Below are positions 36,649 to 45,371 of a stretch of DNA of 64,000 bases, piece by piece; the first letter of the stretch is position 1, and each line of letters opens with the position of its first letter. The stretch covers positions 558,001 to 622,000 of the forward strand of contig NZ_JAATOV010000003.1 in assembly GCF_011806425.1 (NCBI RefSeq), read 5' to 3'. The stretch is from Thalassospira lucentensis. GTDB lineage: Bacteria; Pseudomonadota; Alphaproteobacteria; Rhodospirillales; Thalassospiraceae. The notes beneath the pieces are model-generated. The model made no database searches. It was not told the DNA's origin and saw only the letters and a program-made list of their open reading frames with translations. Position numbers and translations under genes: made by a program.

Positions 36649-37902
36649 TTACTGAAGCCCGCGCAGTGGCAGATAAAGGACGTCATCCCCCACAGAAATC
36701 TGCCCGCAATCTTCTGGAACTTCGATCAAACCGTCGGCCCAGACCATTGATGACAGCATGCCCGAACTGGTTGAATTGAACGCCATGGCGACATGTTCAC
36801 CATCATCATTTTGAACCAGTTGGGCACGCAACCATTCACGCCGCCCCGTGCCGCGTTTAAAATCAAACCCAGCACGGACCGGCATGCGTGCGGGCTTGGA
36901 CTGTGCACGGTCCGCCCCCATCATATGACGCAAAAGCGGCACAGCGAACAAAAGCCCCGCCACCAAAACCGCAACCGGATTACCCGGAAGACCAAGAACA
37001 AGGCAATCGCCGATTTTACCACGCATCAATGGTTTTCCAGGTTTTATCGCCAATTTCCATGCGTGGATTTCGCCCAATTGATCGACAACCGGTTTCAGCA
37101 AATCTGCACGGCCGACCGACACCCCACCCGACGTCATAATCACATCATGGGATTTGGCTGCCTTGCCCAAGGCATCCTTTAGAACGTCGAAATCATCGGC
37201 CAAAAGCCCAAGATCGGTGACCGTACAGCCAATATTTTTCAACATGCCGATCATGGCAAACCGGTTGGAATCATAAATCCCCCCCGGCGGCAAAGGATCG
37301 CCCGGTTTTGCCAGCTCATCCCCGGTGGAAAACACCGCGACAGAGATGGGTTTTGAAACCGTTAGGGTCTGACACCCCTGCCCGGCGGCAATCGCCACAT
37401 CCTGGGGCCGCAGCACAGAACCGGCTGCCAAAACAACAGCGCCTTTTTTGATGTCTTCACCGGCACGGCGGATATTCTGATCGCGTTTCGTCCGCGCAAT
37501 CACATCCGGGTTGATTTCAATAATCGTTTCATCATCATTGGCGGTGACGTTTTCCTGAATGATTACGCAATCGGCACCCTTGGGGATGGCGGCACCCGTG
37601 GCAATGCGCACGGCCTTGCCAGTGGGAATTTCACCGTCAAACGGATGCCCTGCCATGGAACTACCGACCACATCCAGAGGCCCATCGACATCAGCAAGAT
37701 CAACAAAACGCAATGCGTAACCGTCCATGGCCGAATTATCGACCGAAGGCACATTTACTTTTGCGATCACATCGGCGCGCAGAACAGCGCCAAAACACTC
37801 AGATAATGGACGTTCTTCGACGTCGGTACGCTGGCCAACCTCTTTAAAGGCGATCTCAAGCGCGTCGGAAAGTGTGGTCAATCCGGGTTTAATGTTTTGC
37901 AT
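36649..37902 (-). CDS. moeA: Molybdopterin molybdenumtransferase MoeA
   Basis: A 417-residue enzyme that inserts molybdate into adenylylated molybdopterin. Key motifs are VDNSAMDGYALRF, PTGKAVRIATGAAIPKGADCVI, the MoCF domain signature VFSTGDEL and IMTSGGVSVG, and the LPGNPVAV loop. Length is normal. The gene lies downstream of the ferric-iron permease gene with a 66-base gap, so it may be read from the same transcript. No other molybdenum-cofactor gene is in the window. Confidence 0.94.
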   Translation of the reverse strand: MQNIKPGLTTLSDALEIAFKEVGQRTDVEERPLSECFGAVLRADVIAKVNVPSVDNSAMDGYALRFVDLADVDGPLDVVGSSMAGHPFDGEIPTGKAVRIATGAAIPKGADCVIIQENVTANDDETIIEINPDVIARTKRDQNIRRAGEDIKKGAVVLAAGSVLRPQDVAIAAGQGCQTLTVSKPISVAVFSTGDELAKPGDPLPPGGIYDSNRFAMIGMLKNIGCTVTDLGLLADDFDVLKDALGKAAKSHDVIMTSGGVSVGRADLLKPVVDQLGEIHAWKLAIKPGKPLMRGKIGDCLVLGLPGNPVAVLVAGLLFAVPLLRHMMGADRAQSKPARMPVRAGFDFKRGTGRREWLRAQLVQNDDGEHVAMAFNSTSSGMLSSMVWADGLIEVPEDCGQISVGDDVLYLPLRGLQ

Positions 37903-37968
37903 GTGATTGAATGCCCGTCTTGCTGTGTGGCGTATTTGGCGTTGCGTGCGGTTAGCAAATTGCGCGGA

Positions 37969-39735
37969 TCATTTCCCGTGTCCGGGACGTGAGCGTGAAA
38001 TCGCACGGCTCAGCATGATAACCGGAATGACCCCGACCACAACAATGGTCAGCGCGCCCAAGGCGGCCTGTTCGATCATTTCATCCTTGGCGTATTGATA
38101 CACATGGGTTGCCAGCGTATCAAAATTAAACGGCCGCAAGATCAACGTCGCGGGCAGTTCTTTCATCCCATCGACAAAGACAAGAACCGATGCGGCCAAA
38201 ATGCCACCGCGCACCATTGGAAAATGAATACGTTTGAGCGTACCCCACGGGCTTTCGCCCAATGTTCGGGCCGCATCATCCATACTGGGGCGGACTTTGC
38301 CCAAGGCGGCCTCGATCGAGCCATAAGACACCGCCATAAACCGAACAGCATAGGCAAACACCAGCGCAAACACCGTGCCGCTCAGCAACAAGCCGGTCGA
38401 GATACCGAAAGTATCGCGCATGACCGCATCAACCGCATTATCAAGCCGCGCAAACGGGATCAAAACCCCGATTGCCAAAACTGCGCCCGGCACCGCATAG
38501 CCAACAGATGAAAGCCGCACACAGAACTTCAACAATGGTTGTGGGAACAGGCGCAAGGCATAGCCCATAAAGACCGCACATCCGACCGCGACCAAGGTCG
38601 CAAGGCCCGATACCAGCAAACTGTTACCGGCAAATTCAAAGAAATTTGCGGTCCAGCTTTGATCGAAATAGCCAATGGAATAGTAAATCAAAACAAGCGA
38701 CGGCACGACGAAGCCAAGCACGATTGGCAAGATGCAAACCGCCAACGCGCCGATCTTGCCCATCAGGCTAAGATCATATCCCGGCAGTTCCTGAAACCGG
38801 TTGGTGGTATCGTGGAACCGCTGCCGACGGCGTGAATAACGTTCTATCACCAAAAGTGCGATGACCACGGCCAACATCGTCAAGGCGATCTGAGCCGCCC
38901 CACCGGCATTGCCCATGCCGAGCCAGACATTAAAGATGCCCGCAGTTAGGGTATGGACGGCAAAGAAATCAATCGTGCCAAAATCATTCAGCGTTTCCAT
39001 CAAGGCAATGACAACGCCAACAACAATGGCCGGACGCGCAAGCGGCAATGCCACGGTGATAAAGGAATTCCAGGCACTGCGCCCCAACACACGGGCGGCT
39101 TCGATCACGCAGATCGACTGCGCCAAAAAGGCCGCACGGGCAAGCATATACACATAAGGATACAGTGTTAGGCTGAGCACCAAAATCGCCCCGCCCTTGG
39201 TGCGAATGTCGGGGAACCAGTAATCACGTGCTGATTGCCAGCCAAACATATCGCGCAACAACCGTTGAAACGGCCCGGCATATTCCAAAAGGTCGGTATA
39301 AACATAGGCGACGATATAGGCCGGAACTGCCATCGGCAGCAGCATCGCCCATTCAAAGAACCGCTTACCGGGCAGTTTGCACATGGTGACAACCCATGCC
39401 GATGACACGCCGATCAGCGTCACGCCAATCCCAACGCCAAGCATCAAAATACCGGTGTTTTTAAGATACCGGGGCAGCATGGTTGATGCCAGATGCGGCC
39501 AAATGTTTTCGGTTGGGAACAGTGCAATGTAAACGACGGCCACAATCGGGGCCGCAACCAAAAGCGCAATCACAAACGCCCCAAACAACCAAATCGCCGA
39601 TTGGCGCCGCGGCAACCACCGCATGGCAGCTTTTCCCCTTGGCATCCGCATCGGATCAAAGGTTTCCGTGGCAACGGTTGGGCGAATGTCTTCGCCGCGT
39701 TTGGTATTTGGTGTCGATGGGCGGACGGTGTTCAC
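37969..39735 (-). CDS. Ferric-iron ABC transporter permease (FbpB-type, fused)
   Basis: A 588-residue inner-membrane protein with two tandem BPD_transp domains and about 12 hydrophobic segments. EAA-like loops lie in each half (EAARVLGRSAWNSFITVALP; DAARTLGESPWGTLKRIHFP). This fused form is typical of iron(III) or thiamine-type importers (FbpB/SfuB). The start is a GTG at 39735. The first 50 residues are hydrophilic, so a later Met is possible. Two iron-binding-protein genes lie upstream in the same direction, but no ATPase gene follows. Confidence 0.88.
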   Translation of the reverse strand: MNTVRPSTPNTKRGEDIRPTVATETFDPMRMPRGKAAMRWLPRRQSAIWLFGAFVIALLVAAPIVAVVYIALFPTENIWPHLASTMLPRYLKNTGILMLGVGIGVTLIGVSSAWVVTMCKLPGKRFFEWAMLLPMAVPAYIVAYVYTDLLEYAGPFQRLLRDMFGWQSARDYWFPDIRTKGGAILVLSLTLYPYVYMLARAAFLAQSICVIEAARVLGRSAWNSFITVALPLARPAIVVGVVIALMETLNDFGTIDFFAVHTLTAGIFNVWLGMGNAGGAAQIALTMLAVVIALLVIERYSRRRQRFHDTTNRFQELPGYDLSLMGKIGALAVCILPIVLGFVVPSLVLIYYSIGYFDQSWTANFFEFAGNSLLVSGLATLVAVGCAVFMGYALRLFPQPLLKFCVRLSSVGYAVPGAVLAIGVLIPFARLDNAVDAVMRDTFGISTGLLLSGTVFALVFAYAVRFMAVSYGSIEAALGKVRPSMDDAARTLGESPWGTLKRIHFPMVRGGILAASVLVFVDGMKELPATLILRPFNFDTLATHVYQYAKDEMIEQAALGALTIVVVGVIPVIMLSRAISRSRPGHGK

Positions 39736-39854
39736 TATGGTTCTCGTGTTATGCGTCGAAATGCAACATCATCGCAAAGACGTCGGGCGATATCCGATGG
39801 CCTGCAAGACGATTAAAGGCAAACCATCAGATATGCAATCACAGCGACACAGCC

Positions 39855-40880
39855 CTATTCGTTAAACCCGACTTCATCGATCAGACGGATTGCTTCACCG
39901 CGCTTTGCCGCAACGACATTAAGCGACAGATCGTCATGCTTGAACGTGCCCCATGACTGAACCATGTCAGACCACGCAACGCCCGGCTTGACCGGGTATT
40001 CAAAGTTTACTTCGGCATACATGTGCTGGGCTTCTTCCCCCGACAGGAATTCAACCAGTTTGATCGCATTTTCCTTGTTCGGAGCATGCTTCATCAGGGC
40101 CACACCGGAAATATTCACATGCGTGCCGCGGTCTGCCTGATTGGGGAAGACAATCCGGACGTCTTTGGCCGCCGGGGCCTTGTTCGGATCATCAAGCATC
40201 TTCCCATAGTAATAAGAATTGCCGATGGCGACATCGCATACGCCCTGTGACACCGCTTCGATCTGATCGATATCCGCCCCTTGGGGTTTGCGTGCCAGAT
40301 TGTCCTTCAACCCGGTCAGCCATTTTTTGGTATAGGCCTCGTCATGATGGGCCAGCATCGATGCGATCAGCGCAATGTTATAAACATGCATGCCCGAACG
40401 GATACAAATGCGACCTTTCCATTTCGGGTCGGCCAAATCTTCGTAAGACGTAATTTCATCAGGACCGACACGGTCAAGCGACGTGTAGATCACGCGCGCA
40501 CGGGTTGTCATCCCAACCCAAAGGCCATTTTCATCGCGGAACTGCTCTGGGATATTTGCACTGATCACGTCGCTTTTAAGCGGCTGGGCAATATCGGCAT
40601 CGACCGCATCCTGAATACGGCCGATATCAACTGTCAAAAGCAAGTCTGCCGGGCTATTGCGGCCTTCATGCTTGATCCGCTCGACCAGACCGCTTTGCGA
40701 AAACAGCGTATTGACGCGAATGCCGGTTTCCTCGGTAAAGCGCTTAAACATTGGCTCGATCAGGAACGGCTGACGCAAAGAGTAAACATTCACTTCTTCT
40801 GCGGCATGTGCGGGTTGGTGCAACGATATGCCCATCGCAACTGCAACAAGACCAAAGACCGTTTTGCGCAGGGAAATCAT
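39855..40880 (-). CDS. Ferric-iron-binding periplasmic protein, second copy
   Basis: A 341-residue substrate-binding protein of the FbpA/FutA class. The signal peptide (about 1-26) ends at AHA. The mature part begins EEVNVYSLRQPFLIEPMF and has the tyrosine-rich iron-ligand motif GNSYYYGKML near residue 220. GAGAGG precedes the ATG at 40880. It is very similar to the copy at 41117-42133 and ends with the same GFNE/GYNE tail. It lies 119 bases before the permease gene. Direct Fe(III) binding is inferred from the family and the Tyr motif. Confidence 0.9.
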   Translation of the reverse strand: MISLRKTVFGLVAVAMGISLHQPAHAAEEVNVYSLRQPFLIEPMFKRFTEETGIRVNTLFSQSGLVERIKHEGRNSPADLLLTVDIGRIQDAVDADIAQPLKSDVISANIPEQFRDENGLWVGMTTRARVIYTSLDRVGPDEITSYEDLADPKWKGRICIRSGMHVYNIALIASMLAHHDEAYTKKWLTGLKDNLARKPQGADIDQIEAVSQGVCDVAIGNSYYYGKMLDDPNKAPAAKDVRIVFPNQADRGTHVNISGVALMKHAPNKENAIKLVEFLSGEEAQHMYAEVNFEYPVKPGVAWSDMVQSWGTFKHDDLSLNVVAAKRGEAIRLIDEVGFNE

Positions 40881-41047
40881 GAATGCCTCTCTTGGGTATG
40901 CCTGATGAATTAGCAGCAATTAGGAATGAGTTGTATTTGCTTTTCCAGAAACTAAAGGCCCTGCCCCGTCGTTTGCAAGTCCCAAAACCACATATGAGCA
41001 ATGCCGAGATATAAAAATGATGACAAAAACGCGTAACCCGAAACGCA

Positions 41048-41078
41048 CAAAGGGGATGGTCCGTTACCATCCCCTTTG
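41048..41078 (-). other. Strong hairpin between the two iron-binding-protein genes
   Basis: CAAAGGGGATGG and CCATCCCCTTTG form a 12-bp perfect stem with a 7-base loop, 38 bases after the stop of the upstream copy. On the minus strand the following bases are GTGCGTTTC, so the T-tract is poor. It may be a partial terminator or an mRNA stabiliser that lowers expression of the downstream genes. Confidence 0.65.
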
Positions 41079-41116
41079 TCAAACAGCACTGTGATAGGCG
41101 TGTTTAAGCTTTGTCG

Positions 41117-42133
41117 TTATTCGTTATAGCCGACTTCATCGACCATCTTGATCGCTTCAGGTGTTAGGCGGGCAATTTCGGCCAGCGATACAGTATCAGC
41201 CTTAAATGTGCCCCATGACTTGACGTTGTCGGACCATTCAACCCCGGACTTGACCGGGTATTCGTAGTTCACGTCGGCATAGATTTCCTGTGCAGCGTCG
41301 CCGCTTAGGAATTCCATCAGCTTGATCGCATTGTCGTGGTTCGGCGCACCTTCGATCAGGCTCATGCCCGAAATATTCATCGACATGCCGCGATCATCCT
41401 GATTGGGGAAGACGATATTGACGGCTTCTGCCCATGGGCGCTGCTCTTCATTATCAAGCATCTTGCCATAGTAATAGGTATTACCAAGGGCGAGATCGCA
41501 TTCGCCTTCCTTGATCGCCTTGACCTGTGCGCGGTCATTGCCTTGCGGTTTGCGTGCAAGGTTTGATTTCAAACCTTCAAGCCATTCCTTGGCTTTTTCT
41601 TCGCCATGCACGGCAATCATCGATGCAAACAATGCAACGTTATAAACGTGCGTGCCTGAACGGGTGCAAATGCGCCCTTCCCATTTCGGATCAGCCAAAT
41701 CTTCGTAGGATGTGATTTCACCCTCATTCACGCGTTCTTTGGATGCGTAAATCGCGCGTCCACGCTGGGTCAGGGCGAACCAGTGACCCTCGGGGTCGCG
41801 CAGATGGGCCGGGATATTGTTCGACAAGACATCATTGTCGACTGCTTCGGTCACACCGGCATCCACTGCTTGCTGAATGCGGCTGATATCAACGGTCATC
41901 AAAACGTCTGCCGGGCTGTTGATGCCTTCTTGTTTGATGCGCTCAACCAGTCCTTCTTTGGCGAAGATCACATTGACCTTAACACCGGTCTGTTCGGTGA
42001 ACTTTTCAAATAGCGGTTCGACCAGAAATGCCTGACGCAAGGAATATACGTTGACTTCCTGCGCAGATGCGGCGGATGCGGCAAGTGCTGTCGTGCCAAA
42101 GACGGCACTCCAGATGACTTTTCTGAAATCCAT
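41117..42133 (-). CDS. Ferric-iron-binding periplasmic protein, first copy
   Basis: A 338-residue FbpA/FutA-class binding protein. The signal peptide ends near ASAQ (about residue 25), and the mature part starts EVNVYSLRQAFLVEPLF. The iron-site motif GNTYYYGKML is present. It is the first gene of the local iron-uptake run and stands 43 bases from a Fur-like palindrome (42176-42190). The second copy follows at 39855-40880. Confidence 0.92.
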   Translation of the reverse strand: MDFRKVIWSAVFGTTALAASAASAQEVNVYSLRQAFLVEPLFEKFTEQTGVKVNVIFAKEGLVERIKQEGINSPADVLMTVDISRIQQAVDAGVTEAVDNDVLSNNIPAHLRDPEGHWFALTQRGRAIYASKERVNEGEITSYEDLADPKWEGRICTRSGTHVYNVALFASMIAVHGEEKAKEWLEGLKSNLARKPQGNDRAQVKAIKEGECDLALGNTYYYGKMLDNEEQRPWAEAVNIVFPNQDDRGMSMNISGMSLIEGAPNHDNAIKLMEFLSGDAAQEIYADVNYEYPVKSGVEWSDNVKSWGTFKADTVSLAEIARLTPEAIKMVDEVGYNE

Positions 42134-42175
42134 TTGAACAGTTCCCGTAAGCTTGTGTGCGTTAATTTTTGAAGA

Positions 42176-42190
42176 TGCAAATCATTTGCA
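42176..42190. promoter_or_regulatory. Fur/Mur-like operator upstream of the iron-binding-protein gene
   Basis: TGCAAATCATTTGCA is a 15-base palindrome with perfect 7-base arms around a central base. The TGCAA...TTGCA form resembles alphaproteobacterial Fur/Mur sites as I remember them. It lies 43 bases upstream of the first iron-binding-protein start, where a promoter would be. Confidence 0.65.
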
Positions 42191-42310
42191 CCCGCAACAA
42201 GCAGGTAAACCGACCTCGCCGCTTTGTTCAACATTGTTTTGTTCAAATTAAACCGCAGGTGTGACGCAGTTCACTTTTAAGAACGCGCCAACCTGCTGTG
42301 ACCTGATCGC

Positions 42311-43144
42311 CTAAAGGACGTTAAAAGAGCCACCGCTTGACGTGCGCCACGCATCAAGGAATTCCTGATAGGCGGGAATTTCGCCCGCGCGTTCTTCAAG
42401 CCATGCAACGGTCAGATTGATCGCATGATTATAACCATCATGATCGGTGAGCCCGGTATGCAGGGCGTGGCGCAAATACAAAAGATAGGTATTAAGCACG
42501 TCGGTTTCGCAATACCGGCGAATGCCATCAATCTCGCCATTATCGAACATGTCCGAGACCTTGCTGCCATCGACCCCGGTTTTTCCAGGCAAATCAAGGG
42601 CCGCACAAACTTCGTTCATTTTGGTGCGCGCCGACGCCCCGTAATCAGAAAGGACTTCGGCCAAATCACAATGCCAGTTCGGCGCATAGCGCGACGTGTA
42701 ATTTTCCCACTTATTGGCCGATTGATGCAGCCAGCGTGCGCTGACACCGTGTTTCATGGCCCGGTATTTCAACACCGGAATATCAAACCCTCGGCCATTG
42801 AAACTGACCAAACGCGGGAACAGCTTGCCGCAATACGAAAAGAACCCGTTGACCAGATCTTTTTCCTCGGTCGTGAGGTCCCCACCCGATCGCAGTTCTT
42901 CGATTTCGTACATTTCACAATTGTCATCGCGCTGAATGGTCGCGCGCAGGAAACTGATGGCAACAATTTTGTGAAAGGGCTGCCGGGCAAAGCCATTGCG
43001 GCCGTTGGTGACCTCAAGATGATAGTCTTCGAGCATCTTGCGCCCGGTTTCCGGGTCCGGTGCGGTTTCCCCGGTTAATTGTGGCAAGACGTCAATATCG
43101 GGCACGGTTTCGATATCAAAAACGAACAGACTGTTATGCATCAT
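42311..43144 (-). CDS. Predicted 3'-5' exonuclease, DnaQ/PolB-like (DEDD fold)
   Basis: A 277-residue nuclease of the predicted 3'-5' exonuclease group related to the PolB proofreading domain. Exo I is LFVFDIETVPDID, Exo II is SFNGRGFDIPVLKYRAM, and Exo III is YCETDVLNTYLLYLR, which together give the DEDD metal ligands. A start four codons upstream (43156) or the Met one codon later is possible. It stands alone and its substrate, DNA or RNA, is unknown. Confidence 0.88.
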   Translation of the reverse strand: MMHNSLFVFDIETVPDIDVLPQLTGETAPDPETGRKMLEDYHLEVTNGRNGFARQPFHKIVAISFLRATIQRDDNCEMYEIEELRSGGDLTTEEKDLVNGFFSYCGKLFPRLVSFNGRGFDIPVLKYRAMKHGVSARWLHQSANKWENYTSRYAPNWHCDLAEVLSDYGASARTKMNEVCAALDLPGKTGVDGSKVSDMFDNGEIDGIRRYCETDVLNTYLLYLRHALHTGLTDHDGYNHAINLTVAWLEERAGEIPAYQEFLDAWRTSSGGSFNVL

Positions 43145-43492
43145 GGCTGGCCCCATCGGTGTGTTTTGCCCAACATAACGACAACGCCCGATAATTTCAC
43201 GGAATTATCGGCGCAAAAAATAACATCCAACTGACACCTCCTGCCGTACCTGTCAGGAGCATTCTGCGATAACCAACCAAGCAGCCTAAACACACCAAAA
43301 AATCTTCACCTTGATGGATTTTATGACTCAGGGTTGCATCACTTTTATACCCGCGGTTAAACTTAGCACACCTGTATCAGGGGTAAGGTCTGGCTTAAAT
43401 TTACATTTTAAAACACCAAGCCGCGCGGCACATCGCCGCAAGACATTGCATTTGATGCGATTCCGGACCGCAAACACGAAGGGACAAGAAAC
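43145..43492. other. Intergenic stretch between the exonuclease and the betaine-binding-protein gene
   Basis: These 348 bases lie between divergent genes and must hold both promoters. I see no gene. The one clear structure is a perfect 9-bp inverted repeat (CCGATAATT / AATTATCGG, 43188-43211). A short palindrome, CCTGTATCAGG, lies near 43372. No site like the MarR-adjacent palindrome at 45182 is present. Confidence 0.5.
43188..43211. repeat. Inverted repeat upstream of the exonuclease gene
   Basis: CCGATAATT and AATTATCGG are perfect complements with a 6-base spacer, about 45 bases before the exonuclease start. It could be an operator or an mRNA leader hairpin; no T-tract follows in either direction close enough to call a terminator. 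Confidence 0.5.
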
Positions 43493-44527
43493 ATGACCAC
43501 CCTGCCTACCGGAGCCGCAATGCTGATGGCCGCTGGCCTCGCATTTACGACATTCACATCAACAGCACAGGCCCAAGACGCATCTTGTGAAATCGACCGT
43601 CCGGTGATGTTCGCCGGGCTGAACTATGACAGTGCGCTGTTCCATAACGCTGTCGCACGCTTTATCATCGAAAACGGCTATGGCTGTAAAACCGACGCCC
43701 TGCCTGGCGAGGTTGTTCCGCTTTTGACCGGGACCGGCAAAGGCGACATTGACGTCGTCATGGAACTGTGGCGCGACAATATCGCCGAAGCGTGGACAAA
43801 GGCCGAAGAATCGGGGAATGTCAGTCAGATCGGCGTCAACTTTGACGATGCTGTTGAAGGCTGGTACGTGCCAAGCTATGTCATTAAAGGCGATGCAGAA
43901 CGCGGCATTGAGCCGATGGCACCTGACCTTAAATCTGTCGATGATCTGCCCAAATATGTCGAGCTATTCGAAGACGCCGAAGAACCTGGCAAAGGTCGTT
44001 TTTACAACTGCCCATCAGGCTGGGTCTGTGAAAAGGTCAATTCGGGTAAATTGGCGGCCTATGGCCTAAATGACAGTTACACCAATTTCCGCCCCGGAAC
44101 CGGGGCCGCACTTTCGGCCGCCATCGCATCGGCGCATAAACGCGGCAAACCGATCCTTTATTACTATTGGGGGCCGACATGGGTGATGGGTCTGTATGAC
44201 AGCACGCGCCTTGAAGAACCGGCCTATGACAAGGAAATCTTTGACGCGCTGAAAGCCGAAGACAACCCAACCAAGGCAACGGCTTCGCCGCAAAGCACGG
44301 TGACGATCGGGGTGAATAACGACTTCAAAAAAGCTGCACCAAACCTGATCAAGTTTCTGACCAAGTACGAAACCAGCAATGCGCTTGTTTCGGAAATGCT
44401 GGCCTATATGCAGGAAAATGAAGAAAAGCCGGAAGATGCGGCGCGCTATTTCCTGAAGCAGAAACCAGAAGTCTGGAAATCATGGGTGCCAGAAAACGTT
44501 GCGAAAAACGTTGAAAGCGCGCTTTAA
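43493..44527 (+). CDS. Glycine betaine/choline-type substrate-binding protein (OpuAC family), unlinked copy
   Basis: A 344-residue periplasmic binding protein. The signal peptide (about 1-27) ends at AQA. The OpuAC/ProX-like mature domain has VMFAGLNYDSALFHNAVARF, DVVMELWRDNIAEAW, and the aromatic-rich YYYWGPTWVMGLYD that would line a quaternary-amine pocket. Four Cys residues could form disulphides (CEIDRP, YGCKT, CPSGWVCEKV). AGGGACAAGAAAC precedes the ATG. It is only distantly like the ProX at 47830 and has no permease next to it; the proWV pair at 51842-53730 is a candidate partner. Confidence 0.87.
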   Translation: MTTLPTGAAMLMAAGLAFTTFTSTAQAQDASCEIDRPVMFAGLNYDSALFHNAVARFIIENGYGCKTDALPGEVVPLLTGTGKGDIDVVMELWRDNIAEAWTKAEESGNVSQIGVNFDDAVEGWYVPSYVIKGDAERGIEPMAPDLKSVDDLPKYVELFEDAEEPGKGRFYNCPSGWVCEKVNSGKLAAYGLNDSYTNFRPGTGAALSAAIASAHKRGKPILYYYWGPTWVMGLYDSTRLEEPAYDKEIFDALKAEDNPTKATASPQSTVTIGVNNDFKKAAPNLIKFLTKYETSNALVSEMLAYMQENEEKPEDAARYFLKQKPEVWKSWVPENVAKNVESAL

Positions 44528-44557
44528 ACGCATTGATAAAAAACAACTTTAAGACCA

Positions 44558-44587
44558 AAGGCGCAGTGAAATACCTGCGCCTTTTTT
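44558..44587 (+). terminator. Terminator after the unlinked betaine-binding-protein gene
   Basis: AAGGCGCAG and CTGCGCCTT form a 9-bp perfect stem with an 8-base loop followed by TTTT, 30 bases after the stop. Confidence 0.88.
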
Positions 44588-44635
44588 ATGACGACACCTG
44601 CTTAAACTTCGGCCCGCACAACCATTGAAACGAAC

Positions 44636-45133
44636 CTAAAGCAGCGGCGTCAATTCACCGTCATCTGTCGGTGGGATTGGGGTACCTTCTTCGGGGGCCA
44701 TCAGATTGGCGACCTCTTGAAGGGCTTCAAGGATTTCGGCGCGCTTTGCAGAATCAAGTTTTTCATAGCGCAACATAAAATGCCCATCCATCAAAGGCGG
44801 CGTATCAACAAGAACAGCGCGCCCCTTATCGGTCAGGCAACTGTTTACCACGCGCTTGTCGGTGGTGTTGCGGGTGCGTTTAACAAAATTGCGGTCTTCT
44901 AGGCGGTTCAGGATCGTGGTGACCGTCGCCTGACTTAGCGAAACATGCTTTGAAATCTGACGTACTGTTACGGCACCAAGTTCCTCAATCGCCAGCAGAA
45001 CAACAAGCTGGGGAACCGTAAGACCACAAACCTTCATAACATGTTTTGAATGAAGATCGGTTGCGCGAATGATTTGCCGCAAAGCCACTAAAATGTCCAG
45101 AAACTCGCGCTTTTTTTGTTTTTGCTCGCCCAT
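44636..45133 (-). CDS. MarR family transcriptional regulator
   Basis: A 165-residue winged-helix regulator: LTVPQLVVLLAIEELGAVTVRQIS leads into the recognition helix LSQATVTTILNRLEDRNFV and the wing KRTRNTTDKRVVNSCLTDKG (quoted in part). The start at 45133 is ATG; an in-frame GTG four codons upstream is the alternative. It is divergent from proV, and the shared region holds a perfect palindrome, so it probably controls the betaine transporter and itself. Family members often respond to small ligands; here that could be a compatible solute, unproven. Confidence 0.88.
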   Translation of the reverse strand: MGEQKQKKREFLDILVALRQIIRATDLHSKHVMKVCGLTVPQLVVLLAIEELGAVTVRQISKHVSLSQATVTTILNRLEDRNFVKRTRNTTDKRVVNSCLTDKGRAVLVDTPPLMDGHFMLRYEKLDSAKRAEILEALQEVANLMAPEEGTPIPPTDDGELTPLL

Positions 45134-45181
45134 GTAACCACCCACCTTTTTTCAGAGTTGGCCGGACCTTAGCGCAATCAT

Positions 45182-45197
45182 CATTTGACATCAAATG
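45182..45197. promoter_or_regulatory. Palindromic operator between marR and proV
   Basis: CATTTGACATCAAATG has perfect 7-base arms around a central CA. It lies 49 bases from the marR start and about 175 bases from the proV start. It includes a TTGACA (45185-45190) that could be a -35 box on the plus strand, with TGTAAT 15 bases further on. Size and form fit a MarR-family operator. Confidence 0.65.
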
Positions 45198-45371
45198 TTT
45201 TGACCTGTAATCATTCGCTCCGCAAATTAAAAAGTACTCAGGGAAACCTTCGGGGCATTCCGCCCCATCTCACCGGTATTGACATTAAAATAGATGAACG
45301 TTTTTTGCCGCGCGAAGGCAGCTTTGCTTGCGCGAAGTGAATCGTTTATCGCTAAGAATCGACAAGGGCTC

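Noticed and set aside
40881-40960. A second Fur-like site before the downstream iron-binding-protein gene
   Set aside because: The bases near 40910-40945 contain short GCAA/TTGC fragments but no palindrome comparable with 42176-42190.
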